From assembly GCA_002317135.1 (NCBI GenBank), contig DCIX01000036.1, positions 50,220 to 114,219 of the forward strand: a stretch of 64,000 nucleotides of DNA, given 5' to 3'. The notes beneath the pieces are model-generated. The model saw nothing but the letters and a program-made list of their open reading frames with translations. It did not search any database and was not told the origin of the DNA. The stretch comes from Bacteroidales bacterium UBA1715. Lineage in GTDB: Bacteria > Bacteroidota > Bacteroidia > Bacteroidales > UBA1715. The first letter of the stretch is position 1, and the number at the start of each line of letters is the position of its first letter. Shown piece after piece: positions 35,901 through 44,337 of the stretch. A program made the position numbers and the translations under genes.

Positions 35901-36029
35901 AGAATCAACCCATTGCGAATTCGCTCCCATAAACGGATGCGAAGGAGTTGACAATGGTTCTGTAGAATTTAAGGAACCACACAAAAGCAATAAACTTGCA
36001 AAAACAATATACTGTACGACTTTTTTCAT
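32988..36029 (-). CDS. GH3 beta-N-acetylglucosaminidase fused to a beta-lactamase-fold serine hydrolase
   Basis: A 1013-residue exported protein (hydrophobic signal, about residues 1-22). The N-terminal GH3 barrel (about 40-370) has the NagZ-type signature AKHFPGHGNTNSDSH, giving the Asp227-His229 catalytic dyad, and the nucleophile region FTDALNMKAVSN. A GH3 C-terminal-like domain spans about 395-595. The last 400 residues form a class C beta-lactamase/esterase fold with the SxxK motif LASVTKAAATT, a Tyr motif in VYSDLGFYLMT, and SYGHTGFTGTM in place of KTG. This two-enzyme fusion is known in Bacteroidota. It probably trims N-acetylglucosamine-containing muropeptides in the periplasm, with the serine hydrolase acting on the peptide or acyl part (inference). 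Start and stop nearly touch both neighbours in the operon. Confidence 0.92.
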   Translation of the reverse strand: MKKVVQYIVFASLLLLCGSLNSTEPLSTPSHPFMGANSQWVDSVFNTMTLDEKIGQLFMVAAYSDPKQNNEAAVKKLITDYHIGGVIFFKGSPVLQAKMTNNFQKAAKIPLSVAIDGEWGLAMRLDSTISFPRQLQLGAIHEKNAHLIEEMGEEIGRECVRMGIHINFAPVLDINNNPQNPVINTRSFGEMKDNVAEKSLWYMRGMQSHHILTTAKHFPGHGNTNSDSHYALPVIHSSKEQLEDFELYPFKQLIKNDLTGVMIAHLYVPSLDKTKDLPSTLSPKIVKQKLREDMKFQGLIFTDALNMKAVSNAFPAGEVEVRALLAGNDVLEFTLDVPKAIAAIKQALASGRLKQEDIDKHCRRILLAKSWMEVPNRQFVDINNLYKDLNTPAARNLNRKLLQASMTVVKDKKSQLPLRQLDKKKIAVVSLKKGTSYFVKQLQKEAPVTEFVIPTEESYDGVLRQTLESLKAYDVVIVNVLGSSSYPNKKYGITPAMVQVVGKIAESNNVIMVLHANPYALDYFKDVLPSVETLLVSYDFRKQVQEIAAEALFGATPINGRLPVSAGGFEAGSGVTFGAVQRLRSGDAIEVGMDETQLEKIDSIVAHFIKNGAMPGCEVLVAKNGVVVYEKAFGTYTYDSKDSVTTETLYDLASVTKAAATTVSLMKLYDEGKFSIKKQLGDYLPYLKGTNKDTLNLRDVLSHQAQLRSGVALTQTVFRNYYEKGMKSKTRSADFPYLVDYQLYLSPKVEFVANAVSQTKDEEHQIEMGEHFYLNNAYRDTVFRMIAESPLLPKKEVVYSDLGFYLMTDVVKNISGKSLDEYTQDNFYSKLGATTLGYCPLRRFEKSSIAPTENEEFFRHQLLQGYVHDRGAAMLGGVSGHAGLFSNAHDLAKLLQMLLNKGTYAGERYIKEETIELFTACQFCENGNRKGLGFDKPEPDGVKLDPTCHCTSPSSYGHTGFTGTMFWVDPEQSLLYIFLSNRVNRSNPDGKNTMLGDSAVRSRIQRTIYKAII

Positions 36030-36950
36030 CTATAAATAATCCATTAATGCTTTGTATAACACAATCATTGACTCAATATCAGACTTATGAATCTTTTCTT
36101 TTGGAGTATGTGGAAATACCTGTGCGGCACCAACAAAGCACCAATTCACCGCATACGGAATCATTTGTAAATTGCCACCATCACTTCCACCTGCTGTTTC
36201 AACTTCGCGTTGAATTGCAATTTTTTCTCGTTTCGCCACATTCAAGATTTTGTCCACAAAAACCTTACGTGGAACATACGAATCCTTCAAAGACACAACA
36301 CAACCTTTATTATACTCAATACCTTCGGTAATCCAGGTTATATCGGCAATTAAAGCATTGTGCAAATGATAGTTCTTATATAGATATCTCCAGCAGAATT
36401 TAGCATTTCCACTACGAGTTTCTTCACCTGTAGAAAATACAATAGCACCATTTTTCATCGTTTTTGCCAATTGCAACGCCACATAAACGCCAACTCTATC
36501 ATCCAAAAAAGGAGATTCAATATAGTCTTCCGACTCTATAAAATTTGGTTTATATGTAAGTAATGTTCCACGCTCCAATCTTACATCCGAACGATAGGTG
36601 TATCGTCCTTCTTCTTCTACAAAAACACAAGAAACATCCTTACCATCTTGAATGCCAACTAATTCTGTACCATCATCGCAACGAGGAGAGCCAATTGGAA
36701 CTAACTCGTCATCATAGCCAACCATCCAACCTACACTATCAAGATGAGCAAACATTGCTGTTCGTGGCGTTCCCCACACAAGCATAACACAATCTTGAAA
36801 ATCTTCTCCATAAATAACCTTCGGTTTATGTCTCCATGAAAAACTATGTTTTTCAACATATTCAACAAGAAACATAGCCAAACGACTTTCATCACTAGAA
36901 GGTGCTGAAATGCTACACAATTTCTGTAATAATTCAAACTCACTACTCAT
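36030..36950 (-). CDS. M42-like zinc aminopeptidase
   Basis: A 306-residue enzyme of the M20/M28/M42 clan. Probable metal ligands appear in order: His in AMFAHLDSVGW, Asp in PFLDDRVGVYV, Glu-Glu in FSTGEETRSG (with the catalytic base), Asp in LIADITWITEG and His in QVFPHTPKEKIH. An inserted strand domain between the first His and the LDDRVG motif fits M42 glutamyl aminopeptidases. It is shorter than typical M42 members (about 340-360). It probably works in the cytoplasm on short peptides. It overlaps the YigZ gene by 8 bp, and its stop directly abuts the GH3 gene start, placing it in a possible cell-wall or peptide recycling operon. Confidence 0.82.
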   Translation of the reverse strand: MSSEFELLQKLCSISAPSSDESRLAMFLVEYVEKHSFSWRHKPKVIYGEDFQDCVMLVWGTPRTAMFAHLDSVGWMVGYDDELVPIGSPRCDDGTELVGIQDGKDVSCVFVEEEGRYTYRSDVRLERGTLLTYKPNFIESEDYIESPFLDDRVGVYVALQLAKTMKNGAIVFSTGEETRSGNAKFCWRYLYKNYHLHNALIADITWITEGIEYNKGCVVSLKDSYVPRKVFVDKILNVAKREKIAIQREVETAGGSDGGNLQMIPYAVNWCFVGAAQVFPHTPKEKIHKSDIESMIVLYKALMDYL

Positions 36951-37545
36951 CTGCCAATCGTATTTCTGCTATTTTTTGTAATGCACTAACACATTCATTT
37001 TCTACTTTTTGTGCAACCATAAAACGAACAGAACAAGCAAGATCAAAAGTTTGCTGGACAATCTCGCAATTCATTCGTTTTAAGATATTCATAACCGCAT
37101 TGCTTTGTTCATAGGCAAACTGTACCACATAACAAGACTGAATAACCTTTTCAACAATAGTGGCCTGCGTCAAAGCATCTTTCGCCGATTCCTTATACGC
37201 ATGAACAAGCCCACCAACACCAAGAAGTACACCACCAAAATAACGAACAACAACAACCATCACATTGGTAACCCCAAAAGCCTCTAACTGTCCTAAAATC
37301 GGTTTCCCAGCAGAGTTTGACGGTTCTCCATCATCAGACGAACGGAATCGTTCTCCTTGATTACCAAGCTTGTACGCCCAGCAATGATGCCGTGCCGAAT
37401 GGTGCTTCTTTTGTATGTCTGTCAGTTTATTCTTTGCATCTTCTTCGGACAATACAGGAAATGCAAAGGCAAGAAATTTACTACCTTTCTCCTTATACAA
37501 GCCCTCCGAAGGGCATTCAATCGTTTTATAAGTACCTTCTGCCAT
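36943..37545 (-). CDS. yigZ: YigZ/IMPACT family protein
   Basis: A protein of about 200 residues with the IMPACT/YigZ N-terminal domain: KEKGSKFLAFAFPV, then HHSARHHCWAYKLG, the conserved SSDDGEPSNSAGKPIL and VVVVRYFGGVLLGVGGLVHAY. The C-terminal domain is the DUF1949-type ferredoxin-like fold. IMPACT proteins bind GCN1-like partners in eukaryotes; the bacterial role is unresolved and may concern translation or nucleotide metabolism. The start is taken at the ATG at 37545 because the in-frame TTG at 37557 lies at or before the transcript start predicted from the -7 box at 37559-37566. First gene of the five-gene operon down to 30973. Confidence 0.92.
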   Translation of the reverse strand: MAEGTYKTIECPSEGLYKEKGSKFLAFAFPVLSEEDAKNKLTDIQKKHHSARHHCWAYKLGNQGERFRSSDDGEPSNSAGKPILGQLEAFGVTNVMVVVVRYFGGVLLGVGGLVHAYKESAKDALTQATIVEKVIQSCYVVQFAYEQSNAVMNILKRMNCEIVQQTFDLACSVRFMVAQKVENECVSALQKIAEIRLADE

Positions 37546-37558
37546 ACAATTAAGCAAT

Positions 37559-37566
37559 CAAAAGTA
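37559..37566 (-). promoter_or_regulatory. -7 box of the yigZ operon
   Basis: Minus-strand TACTTTTG fits TAnnTTTG and lies 13 bp upstream of the ATG at 37545. A second TATATTTG match farther upstream (about 37626-37634) may be another start. Confidence 0.4.
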
Positions 37567-37640
37567 GCAAACAACTGATTGCAAACGATAGGCATAACAA
37601 TCAAGTTTTCAACGATTTGTACACAAATATATGTAGGAAT

Positions 37641-38351
37641 TTATTTATCCGTTTTAAGAAGTTCCTCTAACGGAATATCTGTCATCTTAGTTATCTGTTT
37701 GAAAATGTAGAACATAACAGCAACCAATATGATAGTGCAAGGTACTGCAATTATTGGGAAACTCAAACCTGTCAACTTGCCAATTTCGGCAGTATATTCT
37801 TCCGTACCAGGTTGACTTTGTAAAATTATTCGTGCCAAAGTAAAATTTAACACTGATGAAAGAAGAAACGAAAATACAACCCAATAGGAAGACTTGCGAA
37901 ACATAGCCTCAAATTGTTGTCGTGAATTTCGTTCTTCCAAAACACTATACACTCGTTGTATGTCTATAATGTCTTCATTGAAAAACAAACTATACACAAC
38001 ATTTTTCCCAAGTCGAATAGAAATCAATATTACAATTGCAATAATCAAAGGGACTGAGGCTTCTTTAATTGCCATTGTTAGTGGATTTAGCTCCAACAAA
38101 CCAAACACCCCAGTTAGCAAAACGCTCACAAATCCAAGAACCGAAATAAAATTTACTTGTCGCGAACGAATAAAATGAAAAACACCATACAATAAAGGAA
38201 AAGATACTGCAATAACCAAACTTAACTTTGGACCTAAAGCAAATGTCCCTTCCGTACCATTCATTTTCGTCATTATTATAACAGGTATAACAATATTGAA
38301 AAGAATGCTGACTAACTGATTTTCTTTCTTTTTTTTGTTTTGCGTTTCCAT
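37641..38351 (-). CDS. VC0807-like integral membrane protein
   Basis: A 236-residue protein with about six to seven membrane helices. It follows the VC0807/septation-protein-A-like pattern: LVSILFNIVIPVIIMTKM, then FHFIRSRQVNFISVLGFVSV, LLTGVFGLLELNPLTMAIKE, VPLIIAIVILISIRLG and a C-terminal pair of helices. A long charged loop between helices (EERNSRQQFEAMFRKSS) faces the cytoplasm. No transport substrate or function is established. It is a single gene between the yigZ operon and the Sus locus. The Sus terminator hairpin lies just upstream of its start, so its promoter must be very close to or within that hairpin region. Confidence 0.8.
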   Translation of the reverse strand: METQNKKKKENQLVSILFNIVIPVIIMTKMNGTEGTFALGPKLSLVIAVSFPLLYGVFHFIRSRQVNFISVLGFVSVLLTGVFGLLELNPLTMAIKEASVPLIIAIVILISIRLGKNVVYSLFFNEDIIDIQRVYSVLEERNSRQQFEAMFRKSSYWVVFSFLLSSVLNFTLARIILQSQPGTEEYTAEIGKLTGLSFPIIAVPCTIILVAVMFYIFKQITKMTDIPLEELLKTDK

Positions 38352-38362
38352 AGAAATAAAAA

Positions 38363-38392
38363 AACACCTCCCATTACTGAGAGGTGTTATTT
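38363..38392 (-). terminator. Terminator of the susCD operon
   Basis: On the minus strand AACACCTC pairs with GAGGTGTT around a 10-base loop and is followed by a T-run (TTTTTTTATTTC, downstream of 38363). It lies about 20 bp past the lipoprotein stop. Confidence 0.85.
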
Positions 38393-38407
38393 TAGAAATT
38401 AAACATA

Positions 38408-39334
38408 CTATTCAGTATATTCAACTACAGTGAATTCGTATGCTTTTGTGTAAGGATCACCTGGTTTTGCATCTTCAGCAGCACTTTGTGATTTCAAGTA
38501 CACAACCGCTTTGTCTGAAGCAGAGAAATCAGGAGTCCATGTATATACTTTCTTGCTTACAGGTAGAATGCCATCTGCTTCTGTGAATAAGATACAGTTA
38601 CCAGCTTTGATTTTAATTGATGCGATAGCATCTTTTGTAAGTCCTTTTGGTAATGTAATTTTAACACCAGGCATTACACCTTCTTTTTCATATACTAACT
38701 CATAAGAACCATTTGCTCCTGTAGATTTTTCGTTGATGTAAGATGGTTTAGAACCTTTTGTAAATACTACAGAAATACTATAAGTAGAAGTACCTGAAGC
38801 ATTGTAAGGATCTGCATCATTCCACAAATCAACTTTACTATCTACAACAACTATAGATTTAGGTCCGTATACTTTTTCAGCATATTCACCTTTTGAATAA
38901 TCATAGTTACGAGCTGTACAGTAAATTTGGAATGGTTCACCTACACCAGAGATAGCTGAATATTTGTATGTTTTATACTTTCTTCCTTTACCATCTGTTG
39001 CAGAAAGGGCAGTTCCCACACTCTTATAGCTACTATTATTTACAGTATCTTTAAGTAAAGAGTCTGCTAAATTTCTACCCTCAAAAGTATGACCTGGATC
39101 ACCAGCCCAAACAACATATGTATTTGCATCTGCTGATTTTGCCACAAAACAAATTTGATCACTCAACTCTATAGTATCAGGATTTTCATTAGCTTTTGAC
39201 AAATCAAGCAAATTTGCAGAATAATCACTATAAAGATACCATGAGAAATCTGCATTTTCTGGTTCCTCTACATGTTTACAAGAAGTAAAGCTTGCTACAG
39301 CAAGTGTTAATACTAAAAAACTAGACTTTTTCAT
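38408..39334 (-). CDS. Surface lipoprotein of the Sus locus
   Basis: A 308-residue lipoprotein (lipobox TSC, cysteine about residue 19). The body looks like two beta-sandwich domains. The first resembles a PKD/Ig-type fold (IELSDQICFVAKSADANTYV, WAGDPGHTF). The second starts near residue 175 and contains VVFTKGSKPSYINEKSTGA and VKITLPKGLTKDAIASIKIK. As the third gene after SusC and SusD it has the position of SusE/SusF-type accessory glycan-binding proteins, but there is no clear sequence match to them. Probably an outer-surface binding protein for the same substrate (inference). Confidence 0.8.
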   Translation of the reverse strand: MKKSSFLVLTLAVASFTSCKHVEEPENADFSWYLYSDYSANLLDLSKANENPDTIELSDQICFVAKSADANTYVVWAGDPGHTFEGRNLADSLLKDTVNNSSYKSVGTALSATDGKGRKYKTYKYSAISGVGEPFQIYCTARNYDYSKGEYAEKVYGPKSIVVVDSKVDLWNDADPYNASGTSTYSISVVFTKGSKPSYINEKSTGANGSYELVYEKEGVMPGVKITLPKGLTKDAIASIKIKAGNCILFTEADGILPVSKKVYTWTPDFSASDKAVVYLKSQSAAEDAKPGDPYTKAYEFTVVEYTE

Positions 39335-39356
39335 AATTATAACTTCTTATTATTTA

Positions 39357-41075
39357 TTAATAACCAGGATTTTGTTTCAAACTTCCGTTTGTATTCAACA
39401 CAATTTGTGATTGTGGGATAGGCCATCTACCCAAAGTTTGTTCGTTGAATTTGAACTTATAACCTGACAAATCTTGAGTTCTAAATTTATCGTAGTCACC
39501 CCAACGAACCAAATCCCAATAACGCTCACCTTCACCGTACATTTCAACACGACGTTCGTGTTTAACTGCATCCAAATCTATAGAAGTAATATCTTTTGGA
39601 GCAGCTGCTGGAGCATACGTATAACATGCAGCAGACGAACCATCTGCACCATAATCGATAGTTCTGGCAGATTTACGAGCTCTATCACGAAGATTGTTAA
39701 TCAATGTAACAGCCTCAGCTGAATATTTACCAGATTGTACACCAGCTTCAGCAGCAATCAACATAACATCAGCTAAGCGAAGAACGATATTGTCTTTACC
39801 AGCAACTTGGCTGTTGTAACCACTATTACACAACAAAGTACTCAAATATGTTCTTTTCATATTGTAGTAACCTGTTGTCCAATCAGTAGCACCAATTTCG
39901 TACCATCCTTCACCACCTTTGATATTACTTGGTTTAGCCCACGCTTTTGTATCCAAATTCAAATTAGCAATTGTAGAAACAACTGCAGCACCTTTACTAG
40001 GAGCTGCAACTATCATAGTTGCACGAGCATCACCTGCTTCAAATTCATCCATAAGGTTTTGTGTAGGAATAGCAAAGCCATAGCCAAGACCATCTTCAAT
40101 TTGAGATGCACCAGAAATTGGATCAACATAGTAACGAGGAGCTACATAAACTGGTTGAATTGTTCCTGATTCCTCACGACCATATTTTGTACCAAACAAG
40201 AATTGAACAGAGAAGATTACCTCTTTGCTTTGTTCATGGCTTTCACCATAAATATCGAACAAATCTTGGTAATGTGGTTCCAATGCGTATGTACCTTCAT
40301 CTATCAAATTTTTTGCTGTAGTGTAAGCATTTTCATAATCTTCTTTAGTACCACAGATATCAGCTCTATACAAGTACGCTTTTGCTAAGAAAGCTCTAGC
40401 CGCACCATTTGTTACTTTACCGAATGCACTTGCTGTCTTTGGAAGATCATCCTTAATAGCTTCCAACTCTTTAATAATAAAGTCATATTGTTCCTTAACT
40501 TGTTTTGAACCGACAGCATCGTCACCTTCAGCACGGTTACCTAATTTTTCAGCATCAGCAACAGAAACAGTTGATTTGCTCAAAATTACAGGACCAAATA
40601 CACGAGTTAATTGGAAATAGTACCATGCACGCAAGAAACGAGCTTCTGCACGCATTACTTTGTATTCTGCAGAACTTTCTGAAGAAGTACCATCAAGTAA
40701 AGCATTAGCACGGGCGATACCGATATAACCAGCGTCCCAAATACCACTCATGACACCACTACGATCTGTTGCTTCAAATACACACAACTGACCACTCTTA
40801 TCCCAGTCGTCACCTGTAGTATATGTTGATAGTGTATTTGCACCACCACGTTCACAGTCATCAGTACAGATATCACCAATTTTCCACAAATATTCATCAT
40901 GGAATTGGAACCAACCAAGTGGATCATATACAGCATTCAAAGCCAACTGACATTGTTCTGGGTTTGTATAATATGTTGCACTACTTGTCACTCCTAGAGG
41001 ATTCTTGGTTATAAAATCTTCTGTACAAGAATATAACCCTAGTGCTGCTATTATTGCTATTGTTATCTTTTTCAT
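39357..41075 (-). CDS. SusD/RagB family nutrient-binding lipoprotein
   Basis: A 572-residue SusD-like lipoprotein (lipobox YSC, cysteine about residue 17) with the family opening FITKNPLGVTSSATYYTNPE. TPR-like helices appear as ALNAVYDPLG, GIARANALLDG, RAEARFLRAWYYFQL and AARAFLAKAYLYRA. The C-terminal block VKHERRVEMYGEGERYWDLV and the final WPIPQSQIVLNTNGSLKQNP are diagnostic. SusD caps its SusC partner at the cell surface and captures oligosaccharides or peptides. It lies 18 bp downstream of SusC. The glycan cannot be inferred because no glycoside hydrolase is adjacent. Confidence 0.97.
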   Translation of the reverse strand: MKKITIAIIAALGLYSCTEDFITKNPLGVTSSATYYTNPEQCQLALNAVYDPLGWFQFHDEYLWKIGDICTDDCERGGANTLSTYTTGDDWDKSGQLCVFEATDRSGVMSGIWDAGYIGIARANALLDGTSSESSAEYKVMRAEARFLRAWYYFQLTRVFGPVILSKSTVSVADAEKLGNRAEGDDAVGSKQVKEQYDFIIKELEAIKDDLPKTASAFGKVTNGAARAFLAKAYLYRADICGTKEDYENAYTTAKNLIDEGTYALEPHYQDLFDIYGESHEQSKEVIFSVQFLFGTKYGREESGTIQPVYVAPRYYVDPISGASQIEDGLGYGFAIPTQNLMDEFEAGDARATMIVAAPSKGAAVVSTIANLNLDTKAWAKPSNIKGGEGWYEIGATDWTTGYYNMKRTYLSTLLCNSGYNSQVAGKDNIVLRLADVMLIAAEAGVQSGKYSAEAVTLINNLRDRARKSARTIDYGADGSSAACYTYAPAAAPKDITSIDLDAVKHERRVEMYGEGERYWDLVRWGDYDKFRTQDLSGYKFKFNEQTLGRWPIPQSQIVLNTNGSLKQNPGY

Positions 41076-41093
41076 TATTCTAAACTATTTAAA

Positions 41094-44000
41094 TTAGAAA
41101 CCAAGATTTACACCAAGTACAAATGTTCTTGATTGTGGGTAAACACCACGGTCAACACCATATTCAGGACCTTCCCAGTTCATTGAAGTATTTGTACCGA
41201 TTTCTGGGTCATATCCAGAGTATTTTGTGAATGTTAACAAGTTTTGTGCTTGAATATAGAAACGCAATCTTTGTAATTTAATCTTTTGAATTACATTATC
41301 AGGCAAAGAATAACCTAATGTAATGTTTTTCAAACGAAGGTAAGAGCCGTTTTCTACATAAGCAGAACTTGGATAATATTCACCTGTAAACCAATCACCT
41401 TTTGTTGGTTCAGAAGAACCTGTGTTGTCAGCCGAGTAAACATCTAGACGGCGAGTTGAAACATTTGATCCAAGAGCACCACCATCCAAATAGTATTTTG
41501 TATTGTTGAAAATATCGTTACCAGCAACACCTTGGAAAGAAATACCTAAATCAAATCCTGCAAATCCAGCATCAAAGTTGAAACCGTATGTGAAATCAGG
41601 AGTTGGGTTACCGATACAAGTGATATCATTTGTAGTAATTTGACCATCACCGTCAATATCAACAATCTTGAAATCACCTAACTTAGCAGTTGGTTGAGCT
41701 GATTTGTTAACTTCTTCCCATGAAGTGAAGATACCATCAACTTTGTAACCCCAGAAAGAAGCGATTGGATAACCTTCCAAAGTTCTACAAGCATAAACTG
41801 CAGAAGAACGACCGATATTACCACCATAAAGAACAGTTCCACCAAGTTCTTGAACTTCGTTGTAGTTGTGTGAGAAGTTTGCACCTACACTGTAATCTAA
41901 AGTATATTTACTTTCTTCACCGAATTTCTTATTATTTCTATAAGTGACATCAAATTCATAACCACGGTTCAAAATCTTACCCGCATTTACTGTTGGATTT
42001 TTACTAGCACCTTCTGTATCACAACCTACAACAGCAGGAACAGCTAATGCAACCAAGTTATCTACGTTTTTCTTAACATAGTAGTCGAAGTTCACTTGTA
42101 ATTTGTTTTTCCACAAAGAGATATCTGTACCTACGTCCCAGCTTGTAGCTTCTTCCCAGTGCAAATCTTCGTTAGCTACACCTGCAGGAACTACACCTGT
42201 TACAGCAGAACCACCATACGAATAACCAGATTTTGCATCTTGAGTCATATTTGCTACGTACAAGTAGTTTGCGATATTTTCGTTACCGATTTTACCCCAA
42301 CCACCACGGATTTTGAACAAGTTTACATTCTTGCGTAAGAATTCGTTGTTATAGAAGAAAGGTTCTTTGTTAATCTTCCAACCTAAACCTACAGATGGGA
42401 AGTAACCATATTTGTGTTTAGCACCGAAACGAGAAGAACCATCACGACGAATAGTCAAGTTAGCAAGATATTTATCTTTGAAAGAGTATTCCATACGACC
42501 GATGTATGAAATCATAGCATGTTCACTTGGAGCTTGCCATGACTCTGCCCATGTTTTACCGTTGTCACCAGCGATAACATAATGTTGAGCTTCATCTTCT
42601 CCAACGTTTTCTACACGAGTCATATATGCTTCTTGTTTTTCATACAATGCTTCGTGACCTAACAAGAAACGGAATGCATGATTAACACGAGTTGTATCAA
42701 CTTTATCAAAAATATCAAATTTATAGCTTAAAGTATTTGTAACACTCCAGTTATAACCACCATTAATTGTGTTTTCTATATAAGAGATTGTATTTTGTTG
42801 ACCTGTAGACACGAAGTATACTGGTTTATATTTCTTTTCTTCATTCCCCCATTTTCCATAGTTAAATTGAGTTTTGAATTCTAAACCATCTAACAAGAAA
42901 TCTAACTTATAGTTCAACCATGCACCTGCACCTACACCATAACTCTTTTTATTGTCTTTGTCATATTGTAGCATAGCAATAGGGTTACTATAAGATTGTC
43001 CTGAAGCAGGAGAAGATGCTCTATCTGCGCCTTCAGCATCAGCAGACACTGTTGGGTCGAAAATCAAAGCCAAACCTAGAGCAGAATATTCAAGACCTGC
43101 TTCGTTTACAAGATCTTGTGAACTTTGGCTGTAACCAACATTAGCACCAATGTCTAAACGTTTATTAACTTTATACATTGATTTTACACCAAATTCATAA
43201 CGAGTATAGTTAGTTGTTTTAACAATACCATCTTGATTTTGGTAACCACCACCAATAGTCCATGAGCTATTTGCAGAACCACCTTCAGCAGTGATATGGT
43301 ATTTTTCAATTGTAGCAGTTTGGAAAACTTCATCTTGCCAGTTTGTGTTTGCACCACCGAAATGGTTAGCAGTAGTATTGTCTACACCACCTACATAATT
43401 AGCGAACTCATCACCTGAAAGTACATCCATTTTCTTCCATGCTGATTGAATACCACGGTAACCATCGAAGTTAATATTTACATATTCTGCATCAGCAACG
43501 CTGTTACCACCTTTAGTTGTGATAAGAACGACACCATTCGCACCACGAGCACCATAGATAGCACAAGAAGAAGCATCCTTCAAGATAGAAAGAGATTCAA
43601 TATTTCCTGGGTCACCACGATATTCATAACCTTGTGGCACACCATCAACAACGTACAAAGGACGAGAGTCACCAGTAGAACCGTTACCACGAATAACAAT
43701 GTTCATACCAGCACCAGGAGTACCTGAGTTTGATGTTACGCTCACACCAGAAGCTTTACCTTGAAGAGCTTGGTCAATTGCCAAAACAGGAGCTTTGCTA
43801 ATTTCTTCGCCACCCATTGTTTTGTTAGCACCTACGGCATCTTCTTTCTTTGCTTGACCGTAACCGATTTTTACGACCGTTTCCATTTGAATAGCATCAG
43901 GTTTCAAAGAAACATTGAAGCTTTTCTTCGCTCCGACCTTAATAGTCTGAGTTTGGAAACCTACATAAGAAAATTCCAAAACGGATTCAGCATTCTTTAC

Positions 44001-44201
44001 CGTCAAGGACCATGTTCCGTCCAATTCTGTGAATACACCGTTCGTAGTTCCAACCTCAGCTACAGAAGCAGCAATAAGTGGAGCGCCCTTTTGGTCTGTT
44101 AACTTACCAGACACTGTGACCTGCGCACTAGCGAATCCTACAGAAAAAAACGAAAGCAAAAAAACGACTAAGCATTTTTTTAGTTTGAAGATTTTTTTCA
44201 T
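41094..44201 (-). CDS. SusC/RagA family TonB-dependent outer membrane transporter
   Basis: A 1035-residue protein with a signal peptide (to about residue 26, FASAQ). A carboxypeptidase-D-like domain follows (VTVSGKLTDQKGAPLIAASV, about 28-110). Then come the TonB box region TVVKIGYGQAKKEDAVG, a plug with the SusC signature (IVIRGNGSTGDSRPLYVVDG) and GARGANGVVLITTKGG, and a barrel ending in QSRTFVLGVNLGF. It imports substrate across the outer membrane using TonB energy. The gene heads the susCD unit under a strong promoter (44276-44307) and follows the sensor gene on the same strand by 137 bp. Confidence 0.97.
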   Translation of the reverse strand: MKKIFKLKKCLVVFLLSFFSVGFASAQVTVSGKLTDQKGAPLIAASVAEVGTTNGVFTELDGTWSLTVKNAESVLEFSYVGFQTQTIKVGAKKSFNVSLKPDAIQMETVVKIGYGQAKKEDAVGANKTMGGEEISKAPVLAIDQALQGKASGVSVTSNSGTPGAGMNIVIRGNGSTGDSRPLYVVDGVPQGYEYRGDPGNIESLSILKDASSCAIYGARGANGVVLITTKGGNSVADAEYVNINFDGYRGIQSAWKKMDVLSGDEFANYVGGVDNTTANHFGGANTNWQDEVFQTATIEKYHITAEGGSANSSWTIGGGYQNQDGIVKTTNYTRYEFGVKSMYKVNKRLDIGANVGYSQSSQDLVNEAGLEYSALGLALIFDPTVSADAEGADRASSPASGQSYSNPIAMLQYDKDNKKSYGVGAGAWLNYKLDFLLDGLEFKTQFNYGKWGNEEKKYKPVYFVSTGQQNTISYIENTINGGYNWSVTNTLSYKFDIFDKVDTTRVNHAFRFLLGHEALYEKQEAYMTRVENVGEDEAQHYVIAGDNGKTWAESWQAPSEHAMISYIGRMEYSFKDKYLANLTIRRDGSSRFGAKHKYGYFPSVGLGWKINKEPFFYNNEFLRKNVNLFKIRGGWGKIGNENIANYLYVANMTQDAKSGYSYGGSAVTGVVPAGVANEDLHWEEATSWDVGTDISLWKNKLQVNFDYYVKKNVDNLVALAVPAVVGCDTEGASKNPTVNAGKILNRGYEFDVTYRNNKKFGEESKYTLDYSVGANFSHNYNEVQELGGTVLYGGNIGRSSAVYACRTLEGYPIASFWGYKVDGIFTSWEEVNKSAQPTAKLGDFKIVDIDGDGQITTNDITCIGNPTPDFTYGFNFDAGFAGFDLGISFQGVAGNDIFNNTKYYLDGGALGSNVSTRRLDVYSADNTGSSEPTKGDWFTGEYYPSSAYVENGSYLRLKNITLGYSLPDNVIQKIKLQRLRFYIQAQNLLTFTKYSGYDPEIGTNTSMNWEGPEYGVDRGVYPQSRTFVLGVNLGF

Positions 44202-44275
44202 GAATTTTTTTTTTAGTTAAACATTATTTATTCTTCTGCCCTTTTTCATGATTTTACACCAATTCAAAGAACGGA

Positions 44276-44307
44276 CAAATTTATAAAGAAGGTATATCTT
44301 TTCCAAA
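44276..44307 (-). promoter_or_regulatory. Promoter of the susCD operon
   Basis: Minus-strand -33 TTTG (44304-44307) and -7 TAAATTTG (44276-44283) are separated by exactly 20 bp, the textbook Bacteroidota spacing. The leader before the ATG is about 65 nt. Confidence 0.75.
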
Positions 44308-44337
44308 CGAAAAAAAAGAAAAAATTAGTGGTTTGGA

